In this document: positions 1 through 9,268 of the stretch, in pieces
How the letters are laid out: the number at the start of each line of letters is the position of its first letter
Numbering within the stretch: the first letter of the stretch is position 1
Assembly: GCA_003612515.1 (NCBI GenBank)
Contig: RAZB01000011.1
Coordinates: 1 to 50,679 of the forward strand
DNA from: a bacterium D16-34
GTDB lineage: Bacteria > Actinomycetota > Coriobacteriia > Coriobacteriales > Eggerthellaceae
Reading direction: 5' to 3'
DNA length: 50,679 nt
The notes under the pieces: model-generated
What the model saw: only the letters and a program-made list of their open reading frames with translations
What the model was told of the DNA's origin: nothing
Database searches by the model: none
Program-made: the position numbers and the translations under genes

Positions 1-242
1 AACTCCATAACAAAACACGCTATCCCTTTGCTATTGATTAGCATCCGGACACGTTTTTTGTCCTATAACCCTATTTTTATGCCCCACTATGAGGATAAGA
101 CTATAAGGGCTACAAGGTTAGGGCTTGCGGCTTGTAGGAGAAAAAAGACTAGGGCTATAAGCCAAAAGGGGCATACGATGAAACGTTTCTGGATGCGCCC
201 TTATGAGGGCTAGCTGATCAAGCTCTTACAACACGCAGGCAT
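1..242. other. Gene-free left edge with nested inverted repeats
   Basis: No convincing gene is seen. A 61-codon open frame at 28-213 has no family resemblance and I do not call it. TATGCCCC at 78-85 is matched by GGGGCATA at 168-175, and CTACAAG at 110-116 by CTTGTAG at 131-137, so either strand could fold into a nested two-stem structure. Short motifs around CTATAAGGGCT and AGGGCTATAAG recur inside it. GGAC/GTCC flanks a T-rich loop near 47-62. It could be a decayed mobile-element end or a structured RNA. Identity is unknown. Confidence 0.35.
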
Positions 243-280
243 AAAAAAGAGGCTTCGCTTAAAGAAGCGAAGCCTCAAAA
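243..280 (-). terminator. Intrinsic terminator of hppA
   Basis: A perfect 12-bp stem (249-260 with 265-276) closes a 4-nt loop and, read on the minus strand, is followed by six T residues (243-248). It lies 30 bp past the hppA stop codon and is the strongest terminator in the left part of the window. Confidence 0.93.
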
Positions 281-309
281 TAGTGTCCTCTATGCTATTC
301 AAGAAGATC

Positions 310-2439
310 TTAGAGCATTGTCTGAATCAAAATGAATAACGGTGAGAAGGTCAAAGCAACAATGGTCATAAGGTTAATAAGAATGTTCATGGAAGGACCT
401 GAGGTATCCTTGAACGGGTCACCAACGGTATCTCCAACAACAGCAGCCTTATGAGCCTCTGAACCCTTACCACCAAAGTATCCCTGCTCGATATACTTCT
501 TAGCATTGTCCCAAGCGCCACCGGCATTCGACATAAAGATTGCCATCAACATACCAGTTGCAACAGCGCCAGCCAAAAATCCTCCGAGCATAGCAGGATC
601 AGCACAGCCAACCAAGATCGGCACAACAACAGCCAAGCAACCCGGAAGCATCATTTCGCGCAAAGCTGAAGAGGTTGAGATTGCTACGCACTTATCATAC
701 TCAGGCTCAGCCTTATACTCCATAATGCCTTTGATCTCACGGAACTGGCGACGAACCTCTTCAACCATTGCATGAGCCGCACGAGATACTGCACCCATGG
801 TAAGAGCAGCAAACATAAACGGCATCATAGCACCCAAGAAGATGCCAGCTACAATGAGCGGATCAGTGAGCGAAAGCTCGAAATTGGGAAGATAGTGATG
901 CATGGTTGCCTGGTAAGACACAAACAATGAAATTGCAGACAGGCCAGCAGATGCAATAGCAAAGCCCTTAGCAATAGCAGCAGTGGTGTTACCAACGGCA
1001 TCCAGTGCGTCAGTACGATCGCGAACCTCTTCAGGAAGACCTGCCATCTCAGCAATGCCACCTGCGTTGTCAGCTACCGGACCATACGCGTCAACACCGA
1101 TGGTGATTGCCGTGTTTGAAAGCATGCCAGTAGCAGCCAAACCAACACCGAACAAACCAACCATGATGCCATTCTCAAGACCTGCCAAAGCAGCTGCCGG
1201 GAATGCGAGGTTTCCGAAGAAGAATGCGCCAATGATTGCTGCAGCTACCAAGATGATAGGAGCAATCGTAGAGAGCATACCAGTACCGATGCCTTCGATG
1301 ATTACGGTAGCAGCACCCGTTTCGGCTGCTTCAGCAATCTTGTGAACAGGCTTATGGTGATCCGAGCAGAAGTACTCGGTAATTTTACCGATAGCAAGAC
1401 CAGCAATCAAACCGCACAAAACCGAACCAAATAAGAAGATTGGTTGAGCCTCTACGCTTTGAGATTGCCAAATGCAGAACAGCACCAAGATAACTAAAAT
1501 CTCAATGCCTGCTGCTACATAAGTGCCACGATTGAGCGCCTTATGCAGATCAGCACCCTCTTTTGTGCGAACTGCAAACAGACCGATAATTGAGGTAATG
1601 ATGCCACATGCAGCAATAACCACAGGAGCAACAATTGCCCATACAAAGTCTGACGTGGCGAAATAACCACCGAGCGAACCGAAGGTAACCGCCAAGATGG
1701 TGGGAGCCAAAATTGAGCCGGTGTATGACTCAAAAAGGTCTGCACCCATGCCAGCAACGTCGCCGACGTTGTCACCAACGTTGTCAGCAATAGTTGCAGG
1801 GTTGCGCGGATCGTCCTCGGGAATGCCAGCTTCAACCTTACCTACCAAGTCAGCGCCAACATCAGCAGCCTTGGTATAAATACCGCCACCAACACGGGCA
1901 AACAATGCAACGGCAGACGCGCCTGTTGCGAAACCTTCAACCATGCCAATGTTGTGATGCATCAGCTCAGGATCTAACACGTTAACGCCAAACACCAAAA
2001 AGATTAACCACAGCGACAAGCCCATCAATGCAAATGATGCAACACACAGACCCATGGTTAAACCAGATTTGAAGCTTACGTTAAGTGCGCGAGCTACCGA
2101 CTCTTCGGCAGCATATGCGGTACGCGTATTTGCGCGAGTTGCAACATGCATTCCAACATAGCCGGCGGCAGCAGACATAACGCCACCCGTAATAAAAGCA
2201 AGCGCCGTAATAGGCGACAATGCAATGGCCATGACAACGGCAACGATTGCCATAAAAATGATGAGCAGTTTATATTCGCTCATAAGAAACGCTTTTGCAC
2301 CCTGCTGAATCTTAAGAGAGATACTGTTCATCTTGTCAGGACCGGGATCTTGTTTTAAGACCCATGAACCTAAGTAGACAGCTGTAACAATGCCAATCAA
2401 GGCGCATACAGGTGCCAACCATGCGACTGCAGTAGTCAC
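310..2439 (-). CDS. hppA: Membrane-bound ion-pumping pyrophosphatase, K+-dependent type
   Basis: Hydrolyses cytoplasmic pyrophosphate and uses the energy to pump H+ and/or Na+ across the membrane. The protein is about 709 aa of mostly hydrophobic helices. The pyrophosphate/Mg2+-binding loop [20 protein letters not shown] and the C-terminal [17 protein letters not shown] motif are intact. In the diagnostic motif [10 protein letters not shown] the residue after TT is Ala instead of Lys, which in this family marks the K+-dependent subclass; that subclass includes both Na+ and H+ pumps, so the ion is undecided. I chose the GTG at 2439 because AAGGAGG lies just upstream; an ATG at 2493 would add 18 residues without a good ribosome binding site. 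Monocistronic, with its own promoter and terminator. Confidence 0.96.
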   Translation of the reverse strand: MTTAVAWLAPVCALIGIVTAVYLGSWVLKQDPGPDKMNSISLKIQQGAKAFLMSEYKLLIIFMAIVAVVMAIALSPITALAFITGGVMSAAAGYVGMHVATRANTRTAYAAEESVARALNVSFKSGLTMGLCVASFALMGLSLWLIFLVFGVNVLDPELMHHNIGMVEGFATGASAVALFARVGGGIYTKAADVGADLVGKVEAGIPEDDPRNPATIADNVGDNVGDVAGMGADLFESYTGSILAPTILAVTFGSLGGYFATSDFVWAIVAPVVIAACGIITSIIGLFAVRTKEGADLHKALNRGTYVAAGIEILVILVLFCIWQSQSVEAQPIFLFGSVLCGLIAGLAIGKITEYFCSDHHKPVHKIAEAAETGAATVIIEGIGTGMLSTIAPIILVAAAIIGAFFFGNLAFPAAALAGLENGIMVGLFGVGLAATGMLSNTAITIGVDAYGPVADNAGGIAEMAGLPEEVRDRTDALDAVGNTTAAIAKGFAIASAGLSAISLFVSYQATMHHYLPNFELSLTDPLIVAGIFLGAMMPFMFAALTMGAVSRAAHAMVEEVRRQFREIKGIMEYKAEPEYDKCVAISTSSALREMMLPGCLAVVVPILVGCADPAMLGGFLAGAVATGMLMAIFMSNAGGAWDNAKKYIEQGYFGGKGSEAHKAAVVGDTVGDPFKDTSGPSMNILINLMTIVALTFSPLFILIQTML

Positions 2440-2523
2440 TGACTCCTCCTTGCTCCGAACAATAAGAATGGGCGAAATCTGCTTCATATGCAAATTAGGT
2501 CAGACCGCCCCGTCCCATTTTAG

Positions 2524-2549
2524 ATGATACCAGCCAAACCTCATGTCAA
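2524..2549 (-). promoter_or_regulatory. Probable hppA promoter
   Basis: On the minus strand a consensus -35 TTGACA (2544-2549) is followed by TATCAT (2524-2529) preceded by TGG, an extended -10. The 14-nt spacer is short, so the extended -10 may dominate, or the real -10 may lie slightly downstream in the A/T-rich CATCTAAAAT. The predicted 5' leader to the GTG start is roughly 80 nt. Confidence 0.5.
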
Positions 2550-2563
2550 ATTTCATGAAATTT
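2548..2563. promoter_or_regulatory. Perfect 16-bp palindrome at the hppA promoter, candidate operator
   Basis: AAATTTCATGAAATTT is a perfect two-fold palindrome that overlaps the upstream edge of the -35 box. Position and symmetry fit a dimeric regulator site; the regulator is unknown. Short A/T-rich palindromes can occur by chance. Confidence 0.4.
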
Positions 2564-2649
2564 AGTGTCAGAGGTTACTGTTTTAGATGTATGTAAAGCT
2601 CAGATGTGTTCCTGCGGGCAAAAATTGGCAATGCCGCATAGCTCAACAG

Positions 2650-3573
2650 TTATAAATTCTCGCGAACCCAGGCGATGTTACCTTTAACGGTGGCAATCAA
2701 CTCATCTATGTCGTCAAATTTTTTCATAGGACGCAACCAATGCAAAAACTCAACACGTATGTTTCGCCCGTAAAGATCGCCATCAAAATCGAGGAGATGA
2801 ACCTCACAGGTTGCATGAGACCTATCGGCAAAGGTAGCAGGAACGCCCACATTAACTGCTGCTTTATAACGCTTCCCTTCGACATCTGTCCACGCCGCAT
2901 ATACACCATCACCAAGCACACGCATGAGCTTGTCGATCTCCAAATTGGCAGTGCGAAATCCCATGTCTGCACCTTCGCCTCGTCCTGGCTCTACCCTACC
3001 TCCCACATAATAGGGATAACCTAACAATCGATTCGCTTCGACAATATCCCCTTCGCCTAATAGCATACGAATACGCGTAGCAGTAATAGGAGCACCATCT
3101 TCAGATTTGAGACCGTGCGCATCAATTATGGTGCCATTTGTCTCACCCCAAAAACGCAGATCATCTACGGTTCCCTTTGCACGTGCGCCAAATTTGAAAT
3201 CGAAGCCTACGTGCAAATAAGCAGGAACTGAGTCTCCAAACGTCTTGCGCAAGAATTCCTCAGGAGTTGATGCAGCGAATTTTGTGGTAAACGGAAACAC
3301 AACAACGCCATCAACGCCCGTACGAGCAAGGGTGGCAATGCGGTCACTATTAGTCATCAGCTTTTTGAGCTGATCGGAGCGAAATACCTCGTCAGGATCA
3401 ATATCAAACGTCAAAACAAGGGATTTTCCGCCAGAAGCTTTTGCGCTTTGCTTGGCGCATTCGATCAAAAATTGGTGTCCTTTATGCACGCCATCAAAGA
3501 CGCCAAATGCACACGATGCACCATTAAAAAGCGATTGATCAAAGTTTTCGTCAACTTTAAATATCTGCGCCAC
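2650..3573 (-). CDS. ribF: Bifunctional riboflavin kinase / FAD synthetase
   Basis: Converts riboflavin to FMN and FMN to FAD. The N-terminal nucleotidyltransferase domain shows FGVFDGVHKGHQFL (about residues 22-35) and TATRIRMLL; the C-terminal flavokinase domain shows GGRVEPGRGEGADMGFRTAN and ends in a typical RibF C-terminus. I chose the GTG at 3573, giving about 307 aa, because GGGAG lies just upstream; an earlier start at 3606 lacks one. The start overlaps the end of truB by 17 bp, so translation is probably coupled. Last gene of the rimP-nusA-infB operon. No strong terminator is visible downstream. Confidence 0.95.
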   Translation of the reverse strand: MAQIFKVDENFDQSLFNGASCAFGVFDGVHKGHQFLIECAKQSAKASGGKSLVLTFDIDPDEVFRSDQLKKLMTNSDRIATLARTGVDGVVVFPFTTKFAASTPEEFLRKTFGDSVPAYLHVGFDFKFGARAKGTVDDLRFWGETNGTIIDAHGLKSEDGAPITATRIRMLLGEGDIVEANRLLGYPYYVGGRVEPGRGEGADMGFRTANLEIDKLMRVLGDGVYAAWTDVEGKRYKAAVNVGVPATFADRSHATCEVHLLDFDGDLYGRNIRVEFLHWLRPMKKFDDIDELIATVKGNIAWVRENL

Positions 3574-4600
3574 GAATAACTCCCGTCTGAAACACACAAC
3601 GCGCACAATATGCCTGCTTTTCTAAATCATATGCGTACAGCGCAATAAGCCTGTTTTTATGCAGCACGGAAATAAGTTCGCCATCCTCTGGAGGGCGCTT
3701 GCTCTCGCACACCCCAGAGGTGCACGCGCAATATGAGTCATGGAGCCTGTGATTGTTGTATTCGAAGAGCGTACACGATGCGCCCGCAATAACTTGACCA
3801 TGACTTACTTGAGCAGCCATAGCATCATCGGCATAGAGAAAACGTTTATCCAGCAATAAAACCGGGTCAAGGGCTGCCGCTTGCTTAATTTCAGCAAGCG
3901 TATCTAAACTCACACAATCATCAAGAGAAACATTTCCCACGCTGATGCGTTCAAGGGTTGCAACGTGTGCAGGGCACGAAAGCGTCTTTCCCATATCTCG
4001 CGCAAGCGATCTGATATAGGTTCCTTTTGACACACTAAAAGTAACATCCCAGATCAAACACTCTTGCTCACCAGAAGCTGTGTCATTTGAAAACGATAGC
4101 GTCTCAGAGCTAATGCTATTGAACTGTGCGCTTATAACTTCAATGACGCGCGGCTTAAGGTCAATAATGACACCTGCTCGTGCAGCTTCGTAAGACTTTT
4201 TACCAGCAACTTTAACAGCAGAATATGCAGGCGGAAGCTGTGAGGTTGTACCTATCATGCCAGATAGAAATGAACGGGCAAATGCCTCATCGCGAAGTTT
4301 TGGCGGTATCTCGCCCGTACGAATTACCACGCCGTCCGCATCATCGGTGTCAGTACCCGCGCCAAAAGCAATGCGAACACGGTATGTTTTTTCATGCCCC
4401 ACCAAATATGACTCAAGACGCGTGGCAGGGCCGATGCACAAAAGCAAAACCCCTGTTGCCAAAGGATCGAGCGTGCCAACATGCCCCACGCGTCGCTCCC
4501 CAAAGATTTTCCTCCCTATATTTACGACATCATGGCTCGTCATATTGCTTGGCTTATCGATGCCTACGATAAGAGAGAGTCCGCTGGGAGTTCGCTTCAT
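3557..4600 (-). CDS. truB: tRNA pseudouridine(55) synthase
   Basis: Makes pseudouridine 55 in the T-loop of tRNAs. The catalytic motif GHVGTLDPLATGVL (residues 39-52) contains the expected nucleophile Asp45, and YSAVKVAGKKSYEAAR and KGTYIRSLARDMG are further family motifs. 347 aa; the C-terminal PUA-like part is longer and more divergent than in E. coli TruB. The start overlaps the nrnA stop by 4 bp (ATGA), and the gene sits in the conserved rbfA-nrnA-truB-ribF order. Confidence 0.96.
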   Translation of the reverse strand: MKRTPSGLSLIVGIDKPSNMTSHDVVNIGRKIFGERRVGHVGTLDPLATGVLLLCIGPATRLESYLVGHEKTYRVRIAFGAGTDTDDADGVVIRTGEIPPKLRDEAFARSFLSGMIGTTSQLPPAYSAVKVAGKKSYEAARAGVIIDLKPRVIEVISAQFNSISSETLSFSNDTASGEQECLIWDVTFSVSKGTYIRSLARDMGKTLSCPAHVATLERISVGNVSLDDCVSLDTLAEIKQAAALDPVLLLDKRFLYADDAMAAQVSHGQVIAGASCTLFEYNNHRLHDSYCACTSGVCESKRPPEDGELISVLHKNRLIALYAYDLEKQAYCARCVFQTGVIRGADI

Positions 4601-5589
4601 GCTTGTTTCACCACCTCAAAAAGCAACTCTTGCATTGTCTTTATCGCTTCATCCATTGAGCAATACAAGGTAAATCCCGCCGCTGCCTTATGTCCGCCAC
4701 CATTGAGGCGTTTTGCCAATGAAGCAACATCGGTATTATCTTTTGCGCGTAAACTCCCGCGAATGCAGTCAGATTGCTGGCGAAGCATGCATGCAACACG
4801 CACTCCGGCAACCGAGCGAAGCGTATTGATTAGCGGTTCAGCATCTGCCTTAACCGCATCACAGCGCTCGAAGTCCTCAAGCGTGAGCCAGCTTAGTGCG
4901 CTTTGCCCCTCGTTTTGAATGAGCATGCGATCTATTGCCACCGATTCTAACTTAATAGAGGCAAGTGATCGATTTTGGAATATCTCACGACAAATCTCTG
5001 CTGGTTGTGCGCCTGATTGCACCATGGATAACGCACACGAAAATGCCTCTTCGTTCGCATTTTGATATTGAAAACATCCCGTATCGGTCACCAAGCCGGT
5101 ATAGCAACACGTCGTAATATCTCCAGCGCGATTCACGCCAAGCAATTCGCAAAGTTGCCAAATCAATACTGTTGTGGATGCAGCATCGGGGTCTACATAG
5201 ACATAATCTGCCATAGTGAGATCATGTGCGTGATGATCAATCGTAAAGCAAATGCGCGCCCGATCGTGCAACTCAAGCGCCGCCCCAATACGTTCACGAG
5301 TGGGCACGTCAACGCCTATAAACGCATCAACCTCACCACTAAATTCACCAGCATAGACAAGCGCATGAGCTCCCGGCAAAAAGCGCAAGTTTGCCTCTAT
5401 TGGCTCATCTTTAGCCAAAACACACGTTACGTGCTTTCCAAGTTGTCGAAGAGCGGCTGCCAAAGCAAGCTGTGAGCCAAGGCAGTCGCCATCGGGGCTT
5501 ACATGCCCACAAATCACAAAGGAGTTGCAATCCTTAAGCGCATGGGCGATCTTGTCAAGAGTTGTGTTGGTTTGCGATGTACAAGTCAT
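4597..5589 (-). CDS. nrnA: DHH-family phosphoesterase (nanoRNase/pAp phosphatase type)
   Basis: Members of this family degrade very short RNA oligomers and dephosphorylate 3'-phosphoadenosine 5'-phosphate. Metal-binding motifs are intact: GHVSPDGD (residues 28-35), VDVP near 93, and TIDHHAHD with DHH at 118-120. The C-terminal DHHA1 domain has NGGGHKAAAG. 330 aa, the usual length. The gene stands between rbfA and truB, a standard place for NrnA in Gram-positive bacteria. No clear Shine-Dalgarno precedes the ATG, so translation may depend on coupling to rbfA 13 bp upstream. The exact substrate is inferred from the family. Confidence 0.92.
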   Translation of the reverse strand: MTCTSQTNTTLDKIAHALKDCNSFVICGHVSPDGDCLGSQLALAAALRQLGKHVTCVLAKDEPIEANLRFLPGAHALVYAGEFSGEVDAFIGVDVPTRERIGAALELHDRARICFTIDHHAHDLTMADYVYVDPDAASTTVLIWQLCELLGVNRAGDITTCCYTGLVTDTGCFQYQNANEEAFSCALSMVQSGAQPAEICREIFQNRSLASIKLESVAIDRMLIQNEGQSALSWLTLEDFERCDAVKADAEPLINTLRSVAGVRVACMLRQQSDCIRGSLRAKDNTDVASLAKRLNGGGHKAAAGFTLYCSMDEAIKTMQELLFEVVKQA

Positions 5590-5602
5590 AGGCTAAAAGG
5601 TA

Positions 5603-6040
5603 TTAAGCTTGTTCGGTTTCTTCTTGGGCGCGCGCTCGCTTGTCAGCAAATTCATCAGCATCAGCCACAACATCACTTTCGCTTGGCGCATCAACACTAT
5701 TTCGCGTTGCATCATGCTCCAAAGCAAAAGCGATGCGCTCTGCTTGATCGACACTTTTGTCGAGCAAAAAACGCAATTCGGGAGCTACGCGCCAAGATAG
5801 TTCTTTGGCCATGAGGGAACGAATAGCACCTGCCGCCTTCGAAAAAGCAGCAGCAACTTCTTCGTAGCGCTCTGGTTCAGTCGTGTAAAAAACATTACAA
5901 ACACTGCGGTCGTAGCTCACTTCGCAACCAGTTATTGTTACCAGCTCAAGACGCGGATCGGAAATATCGAACAACAATATATGAGCAATGACTTCGCGTG
6001 CATGCTCATTAACTTTACGATTTGCAGCACTCTGTTTCAT
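5603..6040 (-). CDS. rbfA: 30S ribosome-binding factor A
   Basis: Binds immature 30S subunits and helps in 5'-end maturation of 16S rRNA. The sequence has the expected KH-like fold pattern: VNEHAREVIAHIL, DPRLELVTITGCEVS, a central ELSWRVAPELRFLLD segment, then an acidic C-terminal tail. 145 aa, slightly long because of the tail. AGGAG lies 7 nt before the ATG. It is separated from infB by 145 bp that carry a strong hairpin. Confidence 0.95.
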   Translation of the reverse strand: MKQSAANRKVNEHAREVIAHILLFDISDPRLELVTITGCEVSYDRSVCNVFYTTEPERYEEVAAAFSKAAGAIRSLMAKELSWRVAPELRFLLDKSVDQAERIAFALEHDATRNSVDAPSESDVVADADEFADKRARAQEETEQA

Positions 6041-6113
6041 AATCGGACTCCTAATCTGAGGAACACCTGCATAAATATATACACAATCTCATAGTAATAA
6101 GATCTCTGTATTG

Positions 6114-6182
6114 GGCGGACAAAGTGCGGAAATGGTAACCGCTTAGTTTCCATTTCCGCACGCAATTGCTGCTTTGTTCGCC
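6114..6182 (-). other. Long nested hairpin between infB and rbfA
   Basis: On the transcribed strand an outer stem of 10-11 pairs (6172-6182 with 6114-6124, one mismatch) encloses a perfect 12-bp inner stem (GTGCGGAAATGG at 6124-6135 with its complement at 6150-6161) and a 14-nt loop. It begins 3 bp after the infB stop codon. No T-run follows, so it is not a classical terminator; an RNA processing or mRNA-stability element is more likely. Confidence 0.7.
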
Positions 6183-6185
6183 TAT

Positions 6186-8948
6186 TTATTCGGTGCGCTC
6201 AACCTCTTTAATTTGGTAACCCTCGATAGTGTCGCCGATCTTGAGGTCTTGGAATTTCTCAATGCCAATACCGCATTCATATCCCTGTTTAACAGACTTA
6301 ACGTCGTCTTTGAAGCGACGAAGAGATGCCATGACACCCTCAAAGATAACCGTACCATCGCGCACGATGCGTACCTTGTCATCACGGGTGATTTCACCTT
6401 CAACAACATAGCAACCAGCAATAGTGCCAACCTTAGGCACCTTAAAGGTCTCGCGAACCTCAGCGATACCGGTATCAACCTCAACAATATCAGGAGAAAG
6501 CAAGCCAACGCGAGCAGCATTAATGTCTTCGATAGCTTGATAGATAACCCTGTAAAGACGAATATCTACCTTCTCTTTTTCTGCCTGCTGGCGAGATTTA
6601 CCAGTCGGGCGCACGTTAAAGCCAATGATGATTGCATCAGATGCGGCTGCCAGCGTTACGTCTGTTTCGGTAATACCACCAACGGCTGAGTGAACGATGT
6701 TGATGCGAACCTCGGTTTGATCCATCTTGTCGAAGGCATCGCGCAACGCCTCAATTGAGCCTTGAACGTCAGCTTTTACAATGAGGTTAAGATCAGTTTG
6801 CTTACCCTCTTCGATGCGGCTAAACAACGCATCCAAGCTCATGTGAGACTTTGTCTCTTGCTCAGCTAAACGCGCACGCAATGCACGCTCTTCAGCAAGT
6901 TTGCGAGCATCGCGCTCGTCTTCAAATACGCGGAATTCGTCACCTGCAGTAGGCACCGAATTCAAGCCCAAAATCTCTACCGGATCAGAAGGCTTAGCAC
7001 ATTGGACATGCTTACCACGTGGATCAATCAGCGCGCGTACGCGACCGTACGAGCTACCAGCAACAACCACGTCACCAGTATTAAGCGTACCGCGATGCAC
7101 CAAAACGGTAGCCACCGGACCTCTACCTTTGTCAAGGTTTGCCTCAATAACAAAGCCCGAAGCAAGCGCATTGGGATTTGCCTTAAGCTCAAGCACATCA
7201 GCTTGCAGCAATATTGTTTCGAGCAAATCATCAATGTGCAGCTTCTTCTTCGCTGAAACCTCAACAAACATATTTGTGCCACCCCATTCCTCAGGGATAA
7301 CACCATATTCGGTAAGCTCTTGGCGAACGCGATCGGGGTTAGCACCAGGCTTATCAATTTTGTTAACCGCAACCACAATAGGCACATTTGCAGCTTTTGC
7401 ATGATTGATAGCCTCAATCGTTTGTGGCATAACGCCGTCGTCTGCAGCAACTACCAAAACGATGACGTCGGTAACCTGAGCACCGCGCGCACGCATGGCA
7501 GTAAATGCCTCGTGACCAGGGGTGTCGATAAAGGTAATTTGGCGTCCATCAATCTCAACAACCGAAGCGCCAATATGTTGCGTGATGCCGCCAGCTTCAG
7601 ATTCCACAACACCAGTGTGGCGAATAGCATCCAAAAGCGAGGTTTTGCCATGGTCAACGTGACCCATGACGGTAACTACCGGAGGCCTGGGCAACAAATC
7701 CTCTTCGTTGTCATGATAAACAACTGCATATTCTTCTTCAGGAGAAACGACGCGAACCTTGCGACCCATGTCATCAGCGATAAGTTCAATTAACTCGTCA
7801 CTCATTGACTGGGTTAAGGTGTGCATCTGTCCAAGCATAAACAAACGCTTGATGACATCGTTTGGCTGGACACCCAAAAGCTCAGCAAACTTAGAAACGG
7901 TAGCACCTTGCGGAACCTCAACAACAGACTCGTCAAGCACAAGCGTTGGGTCAAGACCCTTCTCGATTGCCTCAGCCTCAAGACGTTCGCGCTGTTCAGC
8001 TTCACGCTTTTGCTTGCGCTTTTTACGGCGACCCTCGCCTTCAGAGCTGCTAGCTGCCGCCTCAACCGCAGCACGCGCTTCGGCTAAGACTTTGTCGCGC
8101 TGTAGTTTTTCAGCCTGGACTGCCATTTGAGCATAACGATCTTCAGGCTCATCGATTTGTTCCTCAAGCTCGGGAACATATTGCTCTACATGGGGCTTTT
8201 TATGATGCTTTTTGCCCTGCTGATCCGTACGCTTATGTTGCTTGCCCTCTTTGGCGGGAGCTTCTTGCTTTTGCTGCTCAATACGTGCTTGCTCAGCATC
8301 AATTTGTGCGAGCAACGAATCAAAACTCGCACGCTTTGCTTCCGTTGTCGGAGCTGCCTTTTTCGGTGCAGCACTTGGGGTGGGTGCAACTTGCTTTTTG
8401 GAGCCACGGTTACGCAACGCCTCTTCAACGGCTTGCTTTTTTGCAACCTCTTTTGCAAGAGCTTCTTGGCGAGCACGGGCTTTTGCTTCTTCTTTCTCGC
8501 GAGCCACGCGTTCTTTTTCGCTCTCAATTTGGCTTGCGAGACTCTCGTAAGGCGAGGATGGCTTAGGTGCAAGCTTAGCCGCCGCTTCCGACGTGTCCTC
8601 ATCTGCTTTTTCTTCTTGCGCAGACGCAGCCTCACGGCGAGCACGCTCAGCTTCTCGCGCAGCTCGTTCCTGCTCTACTGCTTCACGGCGCGCACGCTCT
8701 TCTTCGGCTTTGCGAGCCTGAGCCTCAGCCTGCTCAGCAGCAAGCTTAGCAGCCTCTTCATCCTCAAGCTTACCGGCGCGCTGTTTAATCTCAGGCTCAA
8801 GATTCTTGCGAATCTTTTCAACATACGCATCGGCAAGCATGCTGGCATGACTTTTCGCAGGGATTTTCATCTCGTGCAACTTGTCAAGCAGCTCCTTGCT
8901 GGACATATCAAATTCTTTAGCTAACTCATGTACACGCATGCTGGCCAT
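6186..8948 (-). CDS. infB: Translation initiation factor IF-2
   Basis: GTPase that brings initiator fMet-tRNA to the 30S subunit and promotes subunit joining. 920 aa. An N-terminal IF2_N module ([21 protein letters not shown]) is followed by about 300 residues rich in Ala, Glu, Lys and Arg, probably helical and poorly conserved. A second IF2_N-like segment precedes the G domain. G1 [12 protein letters not shown] lies near residue 427, followed by [15 protein letters not shown] and NKID, then the beta-barrel and C-terminal fMet-tRNA-binding domains. The ATG at 8948 has AGAGG upstream. It follows ylxR closely in the nusA operon. Confidence 0.98.
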   Translation of the reverse strand: MASMRVHELAKEFDMSSKELLDKLHEMKIPAKSHASMLADAYVEKIRKNLEPEIKQRAGKLEDEEAAKLAAEQAEAQARKAEEERARREAVEQERAAREAERARREAASAQEEKADEDTSEAAAKLAPKPSSPYESLASQIESEKERVAREKEEAKARARQEALAKEVAKKQAVEEALRNRGSKKQVAPTPSAAPKKAAPTTEAKRASFDSLLAQIDAEQARIEQQKQEAPAKEGKQHKRTDQQGKKHHKKPHVEQYVPELEEQIDEPEDRYAQMAVQAEKLQRDKVLAEARAAVEAAASSSEGEGRRKKRKQKREAEQRERLEAEAIEKGLDPTLVLDESVVEVPQGATVSKFAELLGVQPNDVIKRLFMLGQMHTLTQSMSDELIELIADDMGRKVRVVSPEEEYAVVYHDNEEDLLPRPPVVTVMGHVDHGKTSLLDAIRHTGVVESEAGGITQHIGASVVEIDGRQITFIDTPGHEAFTAMRARGAQVTDVIVLVVAADDGVMPQTIEAINHAKAANVPIVVAVNKIDKPGANPDRVRQELTEYGVIPEEWGGTNMFVEVSAKKKLHIDDLLETILLQADVLELKANPNALASGFVIEANLDKGRGPVATVLVHRGTLNTGDVVVAGSSYGRVRALIDPRGKHVQCAKPSDPVEILGLNSVPTAGDEFRVFEDERDARKLAEERALRARLAEQETKSHMSLDALFSRIEEGKQTDLNLIVKADVQGSIEALRDAFDKMDQTEVRINIVHSAVGGITETDVTLAAASDAIIIGFNVRPTGKSRQQAEKEKVDIRLYRVIYQAIEDINAARVGLLSPDIVEVDTGIAEVRETFKVPKVGTIAGCYVVEGEITRDDKVRIVRDGTVIFEGVMASLRRFKDDVKSVKQGYECGIGIEKFQDLKIGDTIEGYQIKEVERTE

Positions 8949-8959
8949 ACACTACACCT

Positions 8960-9250
8960 CTACTCTCTTACTTCACGCTCATAGGACGCGACACAGGCGG
9001 CGATTCGCTCATAATCATCGCTGTCGAGCGTCGTTTTGAGCGCTCGGTCGAGCTTTTTCTTCTTCATAGCAGCAGCAAAACATTCTGAAGAACACACATA
9101 CGCGCCACGTCCAGCAGCCCGACCACCTGCATCGAACTCAGGCGTGCCTTTTGGCGTACGCACAATGCGCATCAAGGTGGCCTTATCGGTTGTAACACCA
9201 CATGAGATGCACGTGCGTTGGCGCTTAGTATGTGTACCTTGTTCCGTCAT
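8960..9250 (-). CDS. ylxR: YlxR family RNA-binding protein (DUF448)
   Basis: Small basic protein of a family found between nusA and infB in many bacteria and reported to bind nucleic acid. Family motifs seen are RTCISCGVTTDKATLMRIVR and GRAAGRGAYVCSSECF, containing four Cys, then a Lys-rich helix. About 96 aa from the ATG at 9250; a TTG at 9268 directly after the nusA stop would add six residues. The ribosome binding site is weak for both starts, so coupling to nusA is likely. Confidence 0.9.
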   Translation of the reverse strand: MTEQGTHTKRQRTCISCGVTTDKATLMRIVRTPKGTPEFDAGGRAAGRGAYVCSSECFAAAMKKKKLDRALKTTLDSDDYERIAACVASYEREVRE

Positions 9251-9268
9251 AATGAAAGCTACACTCAA

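Noticed and set aside
983-1345. Plus-strand frame of 120 codons inside hppA
   Set aside because: Antisense shadow of a conserved membrane protein; no ribosome binding site and no family resemblance.
8127-8924. A 265-codon open frame on the plus strand opposite infB
   Set aside because: It mirrors the Ala/Glu/Lys-rich IF-2 linker, is rich in Phe, Leu and Cys, and has no family resemblance; infB is certain.
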